From the NCBI GenBank assembly GCA_011033025.1, contig WFMF01000261.1:124001-188000 (forward strand): a stretch of DNA of 64,000 nucleotides, in the 5' to 3' direction. The translations under genes and the position numbers were made by a program. Numbering within the stretch: the stretch's first letter is position 1; each line of letters starts with the position of its first letter. Origin of the DNA: Beroe forskalii (taxonomy: Eukaryota; Ctenophora; Nuda; Beroida; Beroidae). Below the pieces are notes generated by a model. The model did not search any database and was not told where the DNA came from. It saw nothing but the letters and a program-made list of their open reading frames with translations. Shown here in pieces: positions 11,026 through 21,914 of this stretch.

Positions 11026-11740
11026 AATTTCAAGTAATTTTCAAGTAATTTTCAAATATAATTTGTAACAAATGCATTGTTATTCAAATCATACACACTC
11101 AGAAGTATGTTAATGGGTGTTGAGTAGGTGATGCGATGATAAGTTGAGCGTGATTCAGATGTTAATTGAGCCTAGGATATCAAGGTGATTAGTGGTTCAT
11201 AGGAAGGTGTGAGCAGTGAGTGACAAAGATGAAGTGCCTGAGTCACTGTGCTGAAACAGAGAAAGGCGAAGCAAGGGGAGAGCAATAGTGAGAAAGGGAG
11301 TTGGGGTGGGGGTGGGTTTGGGGGGTAAAGGACGGGGGATAGAACACCTGAAATCAAACAGAGGTCAGCGTAGTGTGGCGGTAAGTGAGGCGGGATGGTG
11401 AAGAGGGTGCTGAGAAGCAGGGGCGAGGAGCAAGCAGAAAGAACTCGAAAGATGAGAAAGAGATAGGAACGATGATGTCCCCAGCCTACGCATGCCCCAC
11501 GCATGGGACACAAGCCCAACGGTACGTAGCCAGGCGAGTGTCGGAGAGGCACCTACTTCCCACACATGTAGTAGGTGGCTGGATCACTACCAGCGCAAGT
11601 CGGAAACACCCCCTCTTTTCCACTCAGCCATCTGGGATCCAAACTGAGTGGGACACTTAGACAACACCATTACCTAGAAGGAGAAAGAAGTGGAAAGCAG
11701 GGAAGTGAGTGAAGGGAGGAAGGTTGACAAGGCTCACTGA
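11026..11740. other. Spacer with purine-rich tract
   Basis: No supported gene. About 11230-11480 is purine-rich on the plus strand, including a run of G tracts near 11300-11340. A non-repetitive open stretch at 11470-11660 has no recognisable domain. Confidence 0.4.
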
Positions 11741-11749
11741 CTAGGTATT

Positions 11750-12600
11750 GATCTTATTGCCTGTCTTCTTGCACTTGAGGGACATTTTATACATACACTT
11801 GATAGCTCTAGTCACTATCTGTATGTGCTTCGAGAGAGTTGTTCCTCGGTGATAGCGTGATTTTCGTCTGAATTGGGAGTTATCTTCCCAATGCCGACGC
11901 TGTCAAGGGATAGATCTTTGTTGCAGTGTAGCTCCTGCAGCAGGGATAATATTCTTATTCTGTGAGACTCGCCAACTGGACAGTCTGAAAGAAGGTGTGA
12001 TTCATCTTCGATGATACTCAGGTGCACAGTAGTCCATGGTCTTTCATCTGTGGGTATGTTACATTGCCTGCCAGTTTCAATATTGACCTAATATGTGCAC
12101 TGCATCTTAACCTTGATCCTCAAATGATTGAGAATGGCTCCCAGGAGATAGATGTCTTGAGCTTACTATTAAAGGAAAGTCTGCTTGATTGGTTAATGGT
12201 GAACTTCCAAGATTTAGTGAGATTACTCCTGCTTTTGTTTCTCAAATTTTGTGGGGAGTGGCATCAGCAAGAAGACGAATTGATAACATCATCAGAGTTT
12301 TGATTGAAGTGACAACCATCTTCAGTTCCGAGGTTCAGCATGATGGACTTGATGTTCGCAAACCAGGTAAATCCAGGTAGATTTGTTCGTCCATGGCTGC
12401 CCTGACAAAGTTCGATGTATCAAGCTTCACTACTCTCTGGAAGAATTTGACGCACAGTTTCAGGCAACTGATGATAAGTGGGAAGTTACCTGTCTCACCC
12501 CAGGCTGTACAGTTCGGGGAGTTGCGTCTAATGCCCAGTAGATACTTGAGATGTCGGAGGTGAACCTGTTCCAGTCCCATCCTAGCAATTTTAGCAATTT
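11750..12600 (-). mobile_element. LINE fragment, reverse transcriptase C-terminal region
   Basis: The minus strand reads VHLRHLKYLLGIRRNSPNC and later FPLIISCLKLCVKFFQRVV, then IEDESHLLSDCP. These match the conserved C-terminal segment (LLG-R--TPN, the E-G--Pl block and the E-x-H-x-L-x-x-CP motif) found after the reverse transcriptase of several LINE clades. The fragment is 5'-truncated at about 12600 and its frame is not continuous, so it is inactive. It lies between the two inverted minisatellite arrays. Confidence 0.65.
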
Positions 12601-12603
12601 TAG

Positions 12604-13383
12604 ATGATGTTCTCCTCACCGAACTTGTCTCCCTCATCAGCATCCCCACCTCCATCACTACCCGCTTCCTCGCCACCTCCTCCCCAAGCTGCCTCCCCTC
12701 CTGCTTCCTCCCCAGCAACCAGCTCTCTTGGATCCATCCCAAGCCCCTCTTCCTACCAAGACATAAAGCTGAGAGACTGTGCCAACTGCTCCACAGAGGA
12801 CTACCTACGCCTTCCTACTGGAGAGCCACAGCTTACCCTCAAGCTTTGCAGACTGCACGGTGGGCTCCCTCCTCAAGACACCCACCAAGAAGAGATCCAC
12901 TGGGCGACCGGCCTCTTCACCACTACCTGCCTCTTCCCGCAACCTTATCCTGCCTCCTCTCCTCTTCGCACTGCTTCCCGCTCCCATCTTCTCCTCCTCC
13001 TGAAAGACGTCGGAGGTTGACGCAGAAGGCGACGGTGACGCTGCACCCACAATCTACAGCAGGGGATCTGTCCCAGGAGAAGCCCTTGAAGTCTACACTA
13101 CAACCTCATCAAATTCCTGGGAAGAAAGGACCACAAGCTCAGCCTTGCAAAGTTCCTGAAGGTGGAGAAGATTCCTGAGTCCTCTTTCTACCGCAGATGG
13201 AGGATTGCAGAACTGATGATCTTGGATGGCCCCAGATTCTACTTGGTGAAGCAGCTGACCCGCACGCAGAAGTCGGATAAGATCAATCAACAGGTCCTTT
13301 CTGACAGATGTGCAGAGATCCTGAAGACAGACGCATTCATCAAGAAAGGAGGCTTTGCTGTTGCTGCTGGGAAATTGCTGTAA
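12604..13383 (+). pseudogene. Unrecognised protein-coding remnant
   Basis: A GC-richer, coding-like stretch. The first part (12604-13020) reads as a Ser/Pro-rich linker. The last part (about 13090-13383) is a compact basic segment with LAKFLKVEKIPESSFYRRW and ending FAVAAGKLL before a stop. Stops and frame changes separate the two parts, which share one frame. I do not recognise a family. It may belong to a plus-strand transcript starting near 10975, or it may be captured sequence. Confidence 0.4.
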
Positions 13384-13561
13384 ATTTATTCTGTGCTTTC
13401 TTGATATTGATAATGATTACCACTTCTGGGTGGCCATATTGATACGTATATTGATAGTGTTGTAATTACCTGTATATTATTATAATGATAACGGATTTCC
13501 TCCAACGAATCACCTTTGATCGTACTAAAAAATCACTACATCTGAATACATAGACACGCGC

Positions 13562-15190
13562 CTATCATACTGCCCGAATCCGGGGGACTCCCGGGGTACT
13601 CCCGGGGTTCTCCCGTGGTACTCCCAATAGGACTCAGGGGACTCAGGGACTCAGAGGTACTCCCGGGGTTCTCCCGTGGTACTCCCGTAGGACTCAGGGG
13701 GACTCAGGGGACTCAGGGGTGCTCCCGTGGCACTCCCGTGGTACTCCCGTGGGACTCCAGGGGACTCCCGGGGGTACTCCCAAATGGCACTCCGTGGTAC
13801 TCCAGGGGTACTCCCGTAGGACTTCGGGGACTCCGGGGGTAATCCCGTGGTACTCCATGGGACTCCCGTAGGACTCCGGGGGACTCAGGGTACTCCCGTA
13901 GGACTCCCGGGGTACTCCCGTGGGACTCCCGGGGTACTCCCGTAGGACTCCCGGGGGACTCCCGGGGTACTCCCGTAGGACTCCCGTAGGACTCCCGGGG
14001 GACTCCCGGGGTAATCCCGTGGTACTCCCGTAAGTCCCCCGTAGGACTCCCGGGGGACTCCCGGGGTACTCCCGTAGGTCTCCCGGGGTACTCCCGGGGT
14101 TCTCCCGTGGTACTCCCGTGGGACTCCGGGGGACTCCAGGGGACTCAGGGGTACCTCTGTGGCACTCCCGTGGTACTCCCGTAGGACTCCCGGGGGACTC
14201 CCGGGGTACTCCCGTGGCACTCCCGTGGTACTCCCGGGGTACTCCCGTAGGACTTCCGGGGGACTCCCGGGGTAATCCCGTGGTACTCCCGTAGGACTCC
14301 CATGGACTCTGGGGACTCTCCATAGACTCCCGGGGTACTCCGTGGACTCCGGGGTACTCCCGTAGGGACTCCCGGGGACTCCAGGGGTACTCCCATGGAC
14401 TCTAGGGCTCAGGGGACTCAGGGTAATCCAAATGGTACTCCTCCCCGTAGGACTCGGGGGACTCCCGGGGGTACTCCGTAGGACTCCAGGGGACCCCAAA
14501 TGAGCACTCCCACGGGTACTCCGGCCTGGGACTCCTGGGACTCCAGGGCCACTCCCATTAGGACCCCTGGGGACTCAGGGTACTCCCGTGGGACTCCTGG
14601 GCTCCCAGGGACCGGGAGGTACTCCGGTAGGACTCCTGGGACTCCCACCTCAGGGGACTCCCGGGGGACTCCGTGGTCAGGACTCCCGTGGCACTCCCGT
14701 GGTACTCCCATGGGACTCGGGGGGACTCGGGGACTCCCGGAGGACTCCGGGGACTCCCGAGGGTACTCCCGTGGTACCCCCCGTGGTACTCCCGTAGGAC
14801 TCCCGTAGGACTCCCGGGGGACTCCCGGGGTAATCCGTGGTACTCTGCAAGTCCCCTGTAGGACCTGTGGGACTCCTCTGGGAATCAGGGTACTCCCAGG
14901 ACTCCTGGGGAATCCGGGGTACTCCGTGGCACTCCTGTGGTGCTCCCGTGGCACTCCTGTAGGACTCGAGGGGACTCCTGTAGGACTCCAGGGTACTCCT
15001 GGGTACTACTCAGGGGTACTCCCTCCCTCGGGTACTACCGTAGCACTCCCGTGGTACTCCCCATGGGACTCCATTAGGACTCCGGGGACTCCCGGGGGAC
15101 TCCGGAGGACTCAGGGGACTCTCGGAGGACTCGAGCTCCGGAGGCAGGAGTACTCGGAGGCTCCCGGAGGACTCCTGAGTCTCCGCGCAG
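13562..15190. repeat. 11-bp minisatellite array, right (inverted) copy
   Basis: About 1.6 kb of the inverse of the 9.77-10.72 kb array (units such as GGTACTCCCGT and AGGACTCCCGG). Its right edge lies about 40 bases from the splice donor of gene X exon 10 (15234). Together the two arrays form a long imperfect inverted repeat with a 2.8-kb spacer. Several overlapping low-complexity open frames on both strands are artefacts of the unit. Confidence 0.92.
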
Positions 15191-15234
15191 TATTCCTGTA
15201 TGACCTTCATTTTATATACCTATTACCTACTAAC

Positions 15235-15368
15235 CTGTCTAGTCAATTCTGAATGGAGAAAGAGTTTTGCCTCCTGGATTGTGGGTATCTGCTCCTTGTA
15301 AAATGACGTTTCAGCTTTATGAATAGCATCTTGTAACTTTGTTATTTCCCATGTGTGGAGATGATTGT
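15235..15368 (-). CDS. Gene X exon 10 (start of cytoplasmic coiled coil)
   Basis: Acceptor TTATTTACAG and donor GTTAGTAG. It enters in phase 1 from the transmembrane exon and leaves in phase 0. The translation DNHLHTWEITKLQDAIHKAE begins the helical tail about 110 residues after the membrane segment. Confidence 0.8.
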
Positions 15369-16025
15369 CTGTAAATAAATCAAATTTCGTTTATCGATCT
15401 TGGAAGTGGTTACTTACACCTGGTGTTCCAATTATAAACTTTTAAATTCCATACTATTCAACTATTGCAGCTTGAATTTGTTAAAACAATCAATATAAGC
15501 AATTCGATATGTTTTAATCAAATAATCAAATACCAGCTTTGCTGCAATATTTCTGAAGCTTTTCATCTGTCGTCCATGCATCTAATAGAGCTGATTGAGG
15601 TTACAAAATTATTGGCCATTTAATACTGACTGTTCATATTTTGATTGTAGTGTTATCTTATAATGTAGACTATGCAGGTACCCAGTTAATTATGGGGGTC
15701 GAAGGTCGATATTTGCTGTTTGCTGTTTGTGGTAGAGCTGTAGAGCAGAATACCAGCTACCAGAAGGTTTTTGACGTCGATACTAAAAGCAGGAACCACC
15801 CAAAACCGCCCCAATCCAACAAACCCACCCAAACCCACCACGAATCCACCTGATTCAGCCTCGAAACCACCCGAACCAACCCCAAACCACCCGAACCCCC
15901 TTGAAATTTCACTTTTACAATAATTTTTTAATCAAAATATGAAAATTGCCCAAACCCACACCGAAAAGAGCACAAACTTCACTCAAATGTGGAACCACCC
16001 GAAACCAGCCATTCAGTGTTTGACT

Positions 16026-16083
16026 GGGTTAGGGTTAAAGCTGGCCCCATCCCCAACCCTAACCCAGTTAGGGTTAGGGTTGT
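16026..16083. repeat. Short interstitial telomere-like repeats in both orientations
   Basis: TTAGGG-type units at 16027-16036, CCCTAACCC at about 16055 and GTTAGGGTTAGGGTTG at about 16066. They form a small inverted pair inside the nested element. TTAGGG is the usual animal telomere repeat. The tract is too short to be a telomere. Confidence 0.6.
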
Positions 16084-16280
16084 CAGGAGATTCTTTGATA
16101 TTATATTATATCCATCTCATATATTCTATATTTATGTTGGCTCCTATATTATACTCACCACTATCCCAATAGGAAGTATTGTTATTACAGGACTATTCTG
16201 GATTGTTATCCTGTTGTACTTCCTATTTGTTGTGTCTCATTATTCCAACAAAACCATGAACCAAACCCTTTCTTTCTTTT

Positions 16281-16503
16281 AATAGTCCATGAATTAAGAT
16301 AAATTTCACTTAATCACTAATGAAGTGGTCTTACGAACTCTTTTGAAACCCCCAAACCAATGAGAAGGCGCGATTTTTGACTGAATGACTAATTTTGTAA
16401 GACCAAATAGTGGTCGTATTCGTGACGTAAAAAGTGAGATGTATAGTTGTCAAGTGACTGTACACTTACGAATACGAAAAACCGTTCATGGAAGAGCTCC
16501 TGG
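16281..16503. mobile_element. Small MITE related to the 49.3-51.5 kb transposon
   Basis: The right end reads CTTACGAATACG then TTCATGGAAGAGCTCC, like the terminus TTCATGGAAGACCCCC at 51535-51550. The left end is only roughly matched by AGTCCATGAATT (about 16283). It lies inside the nested element 15778-16914. Confidence 0.4.
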
Positions 16504-17294
16504 TGGCTTACAGGGCAATGGTGAGAGTTTTGGTGAGATTTATGGTAAGGGTTGTGAATAATATTGTTTTCTAGTTAGGTTTTGAATATTACCTTTAATG
16601 CTTTATACCTATTACAATACTGGTTTCATTGTTAGTCCACTCTATAGAATTACAAGGGTAAGCTGGTTAGTTATTTCAGGTTGGTTATTCTGGATTCATT
16701 CGAGTTCCCAACACCCAAATCCACTGTTGTACTCCCAAACCCACCCAAGTATGAGTTTGGGGTGGGTTCGGTTGGTTTTGGGGTGGTTTCAGATGGTTTT
16801 GGGTGGTTTCAGGTAGTTAAGGTGGTTTCGTGTGGTTTCAGGTGGGTTCGAGTCTAAATCCAGTGGGTTTATACCTATTACAGGTGGTTTCAGTGGTTCC
16901 TGCTTTTAGTATCAACGTGTTAAAAAATATTGTTCCTAGCCGAAGTAACGAAATTTTCAAATCGCGATTTGCATGTAAACCTGTAATTGCATAGTTACAC
17001 GATTTCGCAATACAATTTGCTGAAAATAAACTTTAAAATCTACCTCCTCGTACATTTTTGAGATAATCCTTTGTATTCGAAAAATATTTTTGATGCAGTC
17101 AAAACCTACTGGTAGCTGGCGTTCTACTCTATCAGAAACAAAAACAAATTATCGACCTTTTACACACACACAGCCCCCTAATTGATTATAAGTTCATCAA
17201 TTCAAATTGAATATTTATTCCAAAATGCTGCATAGTTAATCATTAACAAAATAACATAGAACTATAGAAGTGGCTGAAAATAAAACTCCCATAC

Positions 17295-17803
17295 CTCTTG
17301 CATTGTCCACTTGTTTCTGATGAAGATTGACGATATCTGGTGAATTTTCAATTGTTTTTAGGAACATAGATAACTGCTTTATGTCCCTCATTTTTGTTAG
17401 TTCGAGTAATCTTATCTCATCTAATTTTTCATCATTTTCAGTAATGTGTGTTGACTCTCTGTTTACTGTGTCATATAACTGCGAGTGTACCTTATCTTCT
17501 TCTAGGTTCCATGTTGTCATCGCACTGCTATCGGATAAATGTTTTCGCCATTTCTGCTGCTGATAAAGTCTGTAAACCAGGAACAAAATTCCGAGGAGTG
17601 AAATTGCTATTAGAGTACTGAAAACGTTTATAAATATCTTTTCAGCATACGAAAGCTTCCCTTGTTTGTTATTAAGTGCAGCACTATTATCCCAACATTT
17701 TGGCCATGTCATCTCACAGGAAGGCACGTCATTCCAATCACTTACGGATGTGAAAGTCAGTATTCTGTCATGGAAACAGCACTCAATACCTTCTGTGTTG
17801 CAG
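17295..17803 (-). CDS. Gene X exon 9 (juxtamembrane, transmembrane, proximal tail)
   Basis: Acceptor ATTGTTTCAG and donor GTATGGGAG. It enters in phase 2 and leaves in phase 1. The N-terminal part is cysteine-rich (CCNTEGIECC and CEMTWPKC). A clear membrane span IFINVFSTLIAISLLGILFL follows, then a basic stop-transfer QQQKWRKH and an acidic tail containing QLYDTV, a possible SH2-type tyrosine site. It is the single transmembrane segment of the gene, placing the EGF/TSP1 part outside and the coiled coil inside. Confidence 0.85.
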
Positions 17804-18273
17804 CTGAAACAATAATTTGTAATGTTCTGAACTTATCGCTATTAGCCATTTTTCAATCAGAAGTTATAATAATATAGAATATGTGTCTAGTCATCTATTA
17901 TGGAGGTAACCTACACCTGTTACCTGTATACAGTACCGGTAACGTACACCCATTACCTGTATCTGATCTGTTGTTGATTTCAAAGTTTCCAGACATTTTC
18001 CAAACTTCGAAATTCCAACGAATCATGCGTCTTACTCATAAATTTATGCACTTCAAATGGATCATTTCTAATTCAACTTTGTCTGACGTTTTTGTCTGCT
18101 TCCAGCACAGATCACTAAATAAACAAGTAACTATAACCGCACTCCACCCACAAATACTTCTGCCTTGTTTATCCAAATATAAAGGAATAATGAATTCTGA
18201 TAAGGTAGGTCACCTCCGCACATATTTAGTTAATAATAGAACCCTCTGCAGTTTTCATGCGGGTCTATAATAT

Positions 18274-18406
18274 ATAGACACTTGCCTGATCGGGTCCATA
18301 TTGGTTTAGACCCTCGCCCTACGGGCTCGGGCCAAAACCGGATACCACCCTCGGGCTTACGCCCTCGGGCAGTATCCCAAAATGGACCCGATAGGCGCGT
18401 GTCTAT
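18274..18406. repeat. 133-bp multi-hairpin (cloverleaf-like) element
   Basis: An outer stem ATAGACAC...GTGTCTAT (18274-18281 and 18399-18406) extends through ATCGGGTCCAT and ATGGACCCGAT and encloses two GC hairpins, GCCCTACGGGC and GGGCTTACGCCC. A fragment of the same family (ATAGACACGCGCCTATC) sits at 13551, next to the right minisatellite array. Confidence 0.75.
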
Positions 18407-18412
18407 CTATTT

Positions 18413-19319
18413 TATAAATGAACAAGATGTAAATCCATCCTCAATCTACCTGATTCTAGTCACATAAGTTTTGCCTTTGCGTACACTATAACACGTTTGT
18501 TCTGCTGTGTACATAACAATTGAGTGGACTGGGCACTAGTCGAAAATCAAGCAATTGAAAGAGCTATGATAATCACTCAACTGAGCAATTCAAAATCTTA
18601 TATGAAAACCGTTTCTATACAGTAATCTGACTATCTGAACACCTTAGAGTCAAAGAACAAAATATGATAAGAGGCAAAATATTGGTCGTGCAACAGGTCG
18701 TGCTGAGCCATAAGACTTGTAACGATATAATATACACATTATATGTACGAGTTCGTCTAACCATCATCGGCCTGAGAAGAATTAAAGAGTTTTTACTTTT
18801 TGCTTGATAGACTCTGTATCACGTGCTACTACGGCATGTAAAATATTATACTGTGCATGTAAAAATAACATGGTCAATAATGACAGAACAGTTACCTCAT
18901 CGTTATGTTTTAATTAGCTTAAATTTTCAAGTTTTAAATAGTTTAAATTTCTGTGCACATGGATCTCCAGCTTACATTACTTATATCATAGCAATGTCTC
19001 AAAAATCATGAAATATGTAAATATGCTCGTTAGTTATACAAATATTTTGAGTTAACCAGAACTTGCCATTCAGACAATCAGACACATCATATTTACTCCT
19101 CCCTTGGCATATTATAGTTATTGCGTCGGACTGTAAATAATACGTCATCACTTCCTAGAAATCTTAGAGTCTCAACAATTGGTAAGCCCCCTTAGACTGC
19201 TTGGTTCACTTTGACCTACACCGTAGTTCAATACATCAACACACCCACACCAATTTTACATCTGAAAAGATGGTCCAAACAAGATCTTCACTTAATGACC
19301 AGTTCCAATTTTTTGTAAA
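18413..19319. other. AT-rich intron sequence, nothing recognised
   Basis: No gene, RNA or clear repeat seen in this part of gene X intron 8. Confidence 0.5.
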
Positions 19320-20050
19320 GTCCGGTTTCAGTTTCGGTTTCAGTTTCGCTTCCAGTTACCTGACTCATTGAACGTCGGTTACGGGTACGGTTTGCCAAAC
19401 TCATTAATTTCGGTTTCTGTTTCGGTTTCCTCGAATTCCAAGTTTTCTTTCGGTTCGGTTTTGGTTATTAACATTTCAAAATCATTTTGATTCTGAAACC
19501 AGTGCACTCTGACACAGTAGTGCACTCTGGCATCAGTACAATCTGGCACCAGTGCACTCTGACACCAGCTCACTCCGAAACCAGCGCACTCCGACACCAG
19601 CTCACTCTGAAACCAGCGCACTCTGACAGTTGACACCAGCGCAAATCTAAAACCAGTATACTTTGACATGAAACCAGCGCACTCTGACCTCCGCGCACCT
19701 TGACACCAGCGCACCTTGACACCAGCGCACTCTGACACCAGCGCACCTTGACACCAGCGCACTCTGACACCAGCACACTTTGACACCAGCACACTTTGAC
19801 ACCAGTGCACTCTGACACGGTTCCGTCTATTTATACCATTTACAAGGTGAAAAACCGGGAAAACTGCTAATTTTTCCGGTTTCGGCTCGGTTCGGTTTTT
19901 CAGATTCTGTATAAGTCGGTTCCGGCTCAATAATTTTTTTTTCTTCAGATTCTGTCGAAGTCGGTTTAGGTTTCGGTTCCGGTTTGCCAAAACGCCCGGT
20001 CACCCGGGTTTTTGGTTTCGGTTCGGTTAACCGGTCGTTTCCTAGTCAAA
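19320..20050. repeat. GGTTTCGGTT low-complexity region with 18-bp minisatellite
   Basis: Degenerate CGGTTTCGGTTC runs flank a minisatellite (about 19498-19818) of units like CACTCTGACACCAGCG. Long minus-strand open frames (repeating VSECAGVKVRWCQ) come from the repeat and are not called. Confidence 0.8.
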
Positions 20051-20590
20051 TGTTGATAGAACAAATCGTTATACTGGTTTGGCGTTGTCCTTTTGTCGGT
20101 ATGAAGCTGGTCTCGCACCATAAAATTATATATTGCCAGTCTCACACCGATCTCATGCTTTTTGGGTGCCGGTTTCACACCCATAAATGTATTAATGAGG
20201 TAATGTCGGTCGTGCACTGGTTTGGCCCCAAACTGTTATGGATGTTTGATGCCGGTTTTTCCAGTCTCACATCAATTTTGGCCCATCCTTGTACTGCCTT
20301 ACTGATTTCACGCAATTCAATTACTTTATGCTTTTATGATATTATGATAGTATGATCCAGATTGCAGAAGCCAGAAGTGAGATTACTGCACCGATGGTCA
20401 TATTATCATCCTTTGCTCCCTCTGTATATCGTTTATGGGCTGATGTATATTAAAATTCACATGTTAACCAGAATGCTAGTGCTTGGTCCAGCATGGGTGA
20501 AAACGGGACGATTGTAGCTTTCGTGGTGCAGTAGTGCCAAACCAGGATGGTGTTCAGGGTTCTATTGACCTTTGTACTATAATGCTTTAA
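20051..20590. other. Degenerate repeat remnants, no gene
   Basis: Interspersed motifs such as CTGGTTTGG, CCAGTCTCACA and GCCGGTTT recur loosely. No coding or RNA feature is supported. Confidence 0.4.
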
Positions 20591-21665
20591 CTAGGCTTTC
20601 CATTATCGGTAACAAATTTTTTATCTAGATAAACCGATAATTATTTCGGTTTTATCTAGATAAAATTTTTATCTAGATAAAATCTATCAGTTTTTAAAAA
20701 CTTTTTTGCCACTGTCCATCTGGTTACTTTCGCTAAATATACGTCAGTCTGATATCAGTGTGATTGTTGATACACCCGACCGAGTTCTCAGTGATGTCAA
20801 TGATACGACAAAATAGTGTAACTGTCAATGATAGGTCACGAAGATGTCAACGATCACCAGAGATGTGTCTGAAGGGAATCAGTTATACATCAGTCATCTG
20901 TCAGATTAGTTTGATCTGTCGCAGGCAAACAGGTGTCAGTGATACGGCAGACAGGTGTCGGTGATACGGCAGACTGGTGTCAGTGATACGACAGATTGGT
21001 GTCAGTGATACGGTAGACAGGTGTCAGTGATAAAGCAGACAGGTGTCAGTGAAACGGCAGACAGGTGTCAGTGATACAACAGGCTGGTGTCAGTGATACA
21101 GCAAACAGCTGGTGTCAGTGATACAGCAAACAGGTGTCAGTGACACGACAGACTGGTGTCAGTGATACGGCAGACTAGTGTCAGTGATACGGCAGACTGG
21201 TTTCAGTCATCTAGCACATTGTTAGTGTCAGTAATACGTCTGGCCAGTTTCAATGATAAATATCTGACTTGTGTCTGTGACACGACAGAATAGTGTCACT
21301 GGTGCCAGATTTGTGTCGGTATCAGTTAACCATTGAACAAGTGTCAGTGATACATCAGGATAGTTTCAACTATACATAAAATAGGTTTCTGTGGTATGAC
21401 GGACTAGTGTTGGTGTTTGGTCAGAAAGGTACCAGTGACATGCTATACTGGTGGCAGTGATCATTTAGTCTTGTGAAAGTTGACACCAGTCCGAAAGTGA
21501 GAGTTTTTTCTATGAAATTTTTCAATTTTACAAGAATTTTTCATCGCAAGCTTTTTTGCTATTTTATCTAGATAAAAATAATTTTTATCTAGATAAACCG
21601 ATAATTTATTTTGACGAATTATCGGAGATAATTATCGGTTTCGATTATCGGACTGGAAAGCCTAG
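20591..21665. mobile_element. 1.07-kb inverted-end element with TTTATCTAGATAAA palindromes
   Basis: The left end CTAGGCTTTCCATTATCGG (20591) is mirrored by CCGATAATC...TGGAAAGCCTAG ending at 21665. TTAA lies at or within two bases of both ends. Near each end are perfect palindromes TTTATCTAGATAAA. The centre is a 22-bp minisatellite. It ends about 250 bases before the polycystin start codon. Confidence 0.75.
20930..21260. repeat. 22-bp minisatellite
   Basis: About 14 copies of GTGTCAGTGATACGGCAGAC with small variation, degenerating outward to about 20760 and 21480. It fills the middle of the element at 20591-21665. Confidence 0.85.
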
Positions 21666-21894
21666 CGTTAACACATGATGCAATAATGATTATGTTATCA
21701 TTATGCTATTATGAGTCATGAGAAAGCAGAATTACGTTTAATTTGTTTTGCATGTTATTAATATTGTTATTTGGAGTTAGTTATTTTTGTCAACCCATTC
21801 CAATACCCAGTATTATTAATTTTGCCAAAAATTCTTGCCAAGTGCTGAAGTGATAATAACTTTATCAACTTATCAGTTTCATATCACAATAAAT

Positions 21895-21908
21895 TTATAA
21901 CTTTACAG
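21895..21908 (+). promoter_or_regulatory. Probable 3' splice site just upstream of the polycystin start
   Basis: TTTATAACTTTACAG ends at 21908, six bases before the ATG at 21915. It looks like an acceptor for a 5'-untranslated intron, so the polycystin transcript may begin in a non-coding exon further left. Confidence 0.5.
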
Positions 21909-21914
21909 GAGCAT

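Larger units (their letters stand above)
15778..16914. mobile_element. Nested DNA element with GATACTAAAAGCAGGAACCACC ends and ACGT target site
   Basis: The left end GATACTAAAAGCAGGAACC (15779 on) is mirrored by GGTTCCTGCTTTTAGTATC (about 16895-16913). Both sides are flanked by ACGT (15774-15777 and 16915-16918), a probable 4-bp target duplication. Next to each end lies a degenerate CCACCCAAACC array, C-rich at the left and G-rich at the right, so the subterminal repeats are also inverted. No transposase is seen. Confidence 0.75.
15690..17165. mobile_element. Palindromic element family R1, split by a nested insertion
   Basis: Left flank carries a diverged GAATACCAGCTACCAGAAGG and right flank its inverse (CTACTGGTAGCTGGCGTTC at about 17107). 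The inner blocks AAAATATTGTTCCTAGCCGA and AATATTTTTGATGC pair across the element. Complete relatives are at 32431-33131 and 34940-37655. The element at 15778-16914 is inserted in it. Confidence 0.65.

Noticed and set aside
13562-15252. Open frames of 100-209 codons on both strands
   Set aside because: Same 11-bp minisatellite in inverse orientation, producing overlapping low-complexity translations.
19379-20217. 203-codon minus-strand frame rich in VSECAGVKVRWCQ
   Set aside because: It translates an 18-bp minisatellite and GGTTTCGGTT runs, and has no domain.
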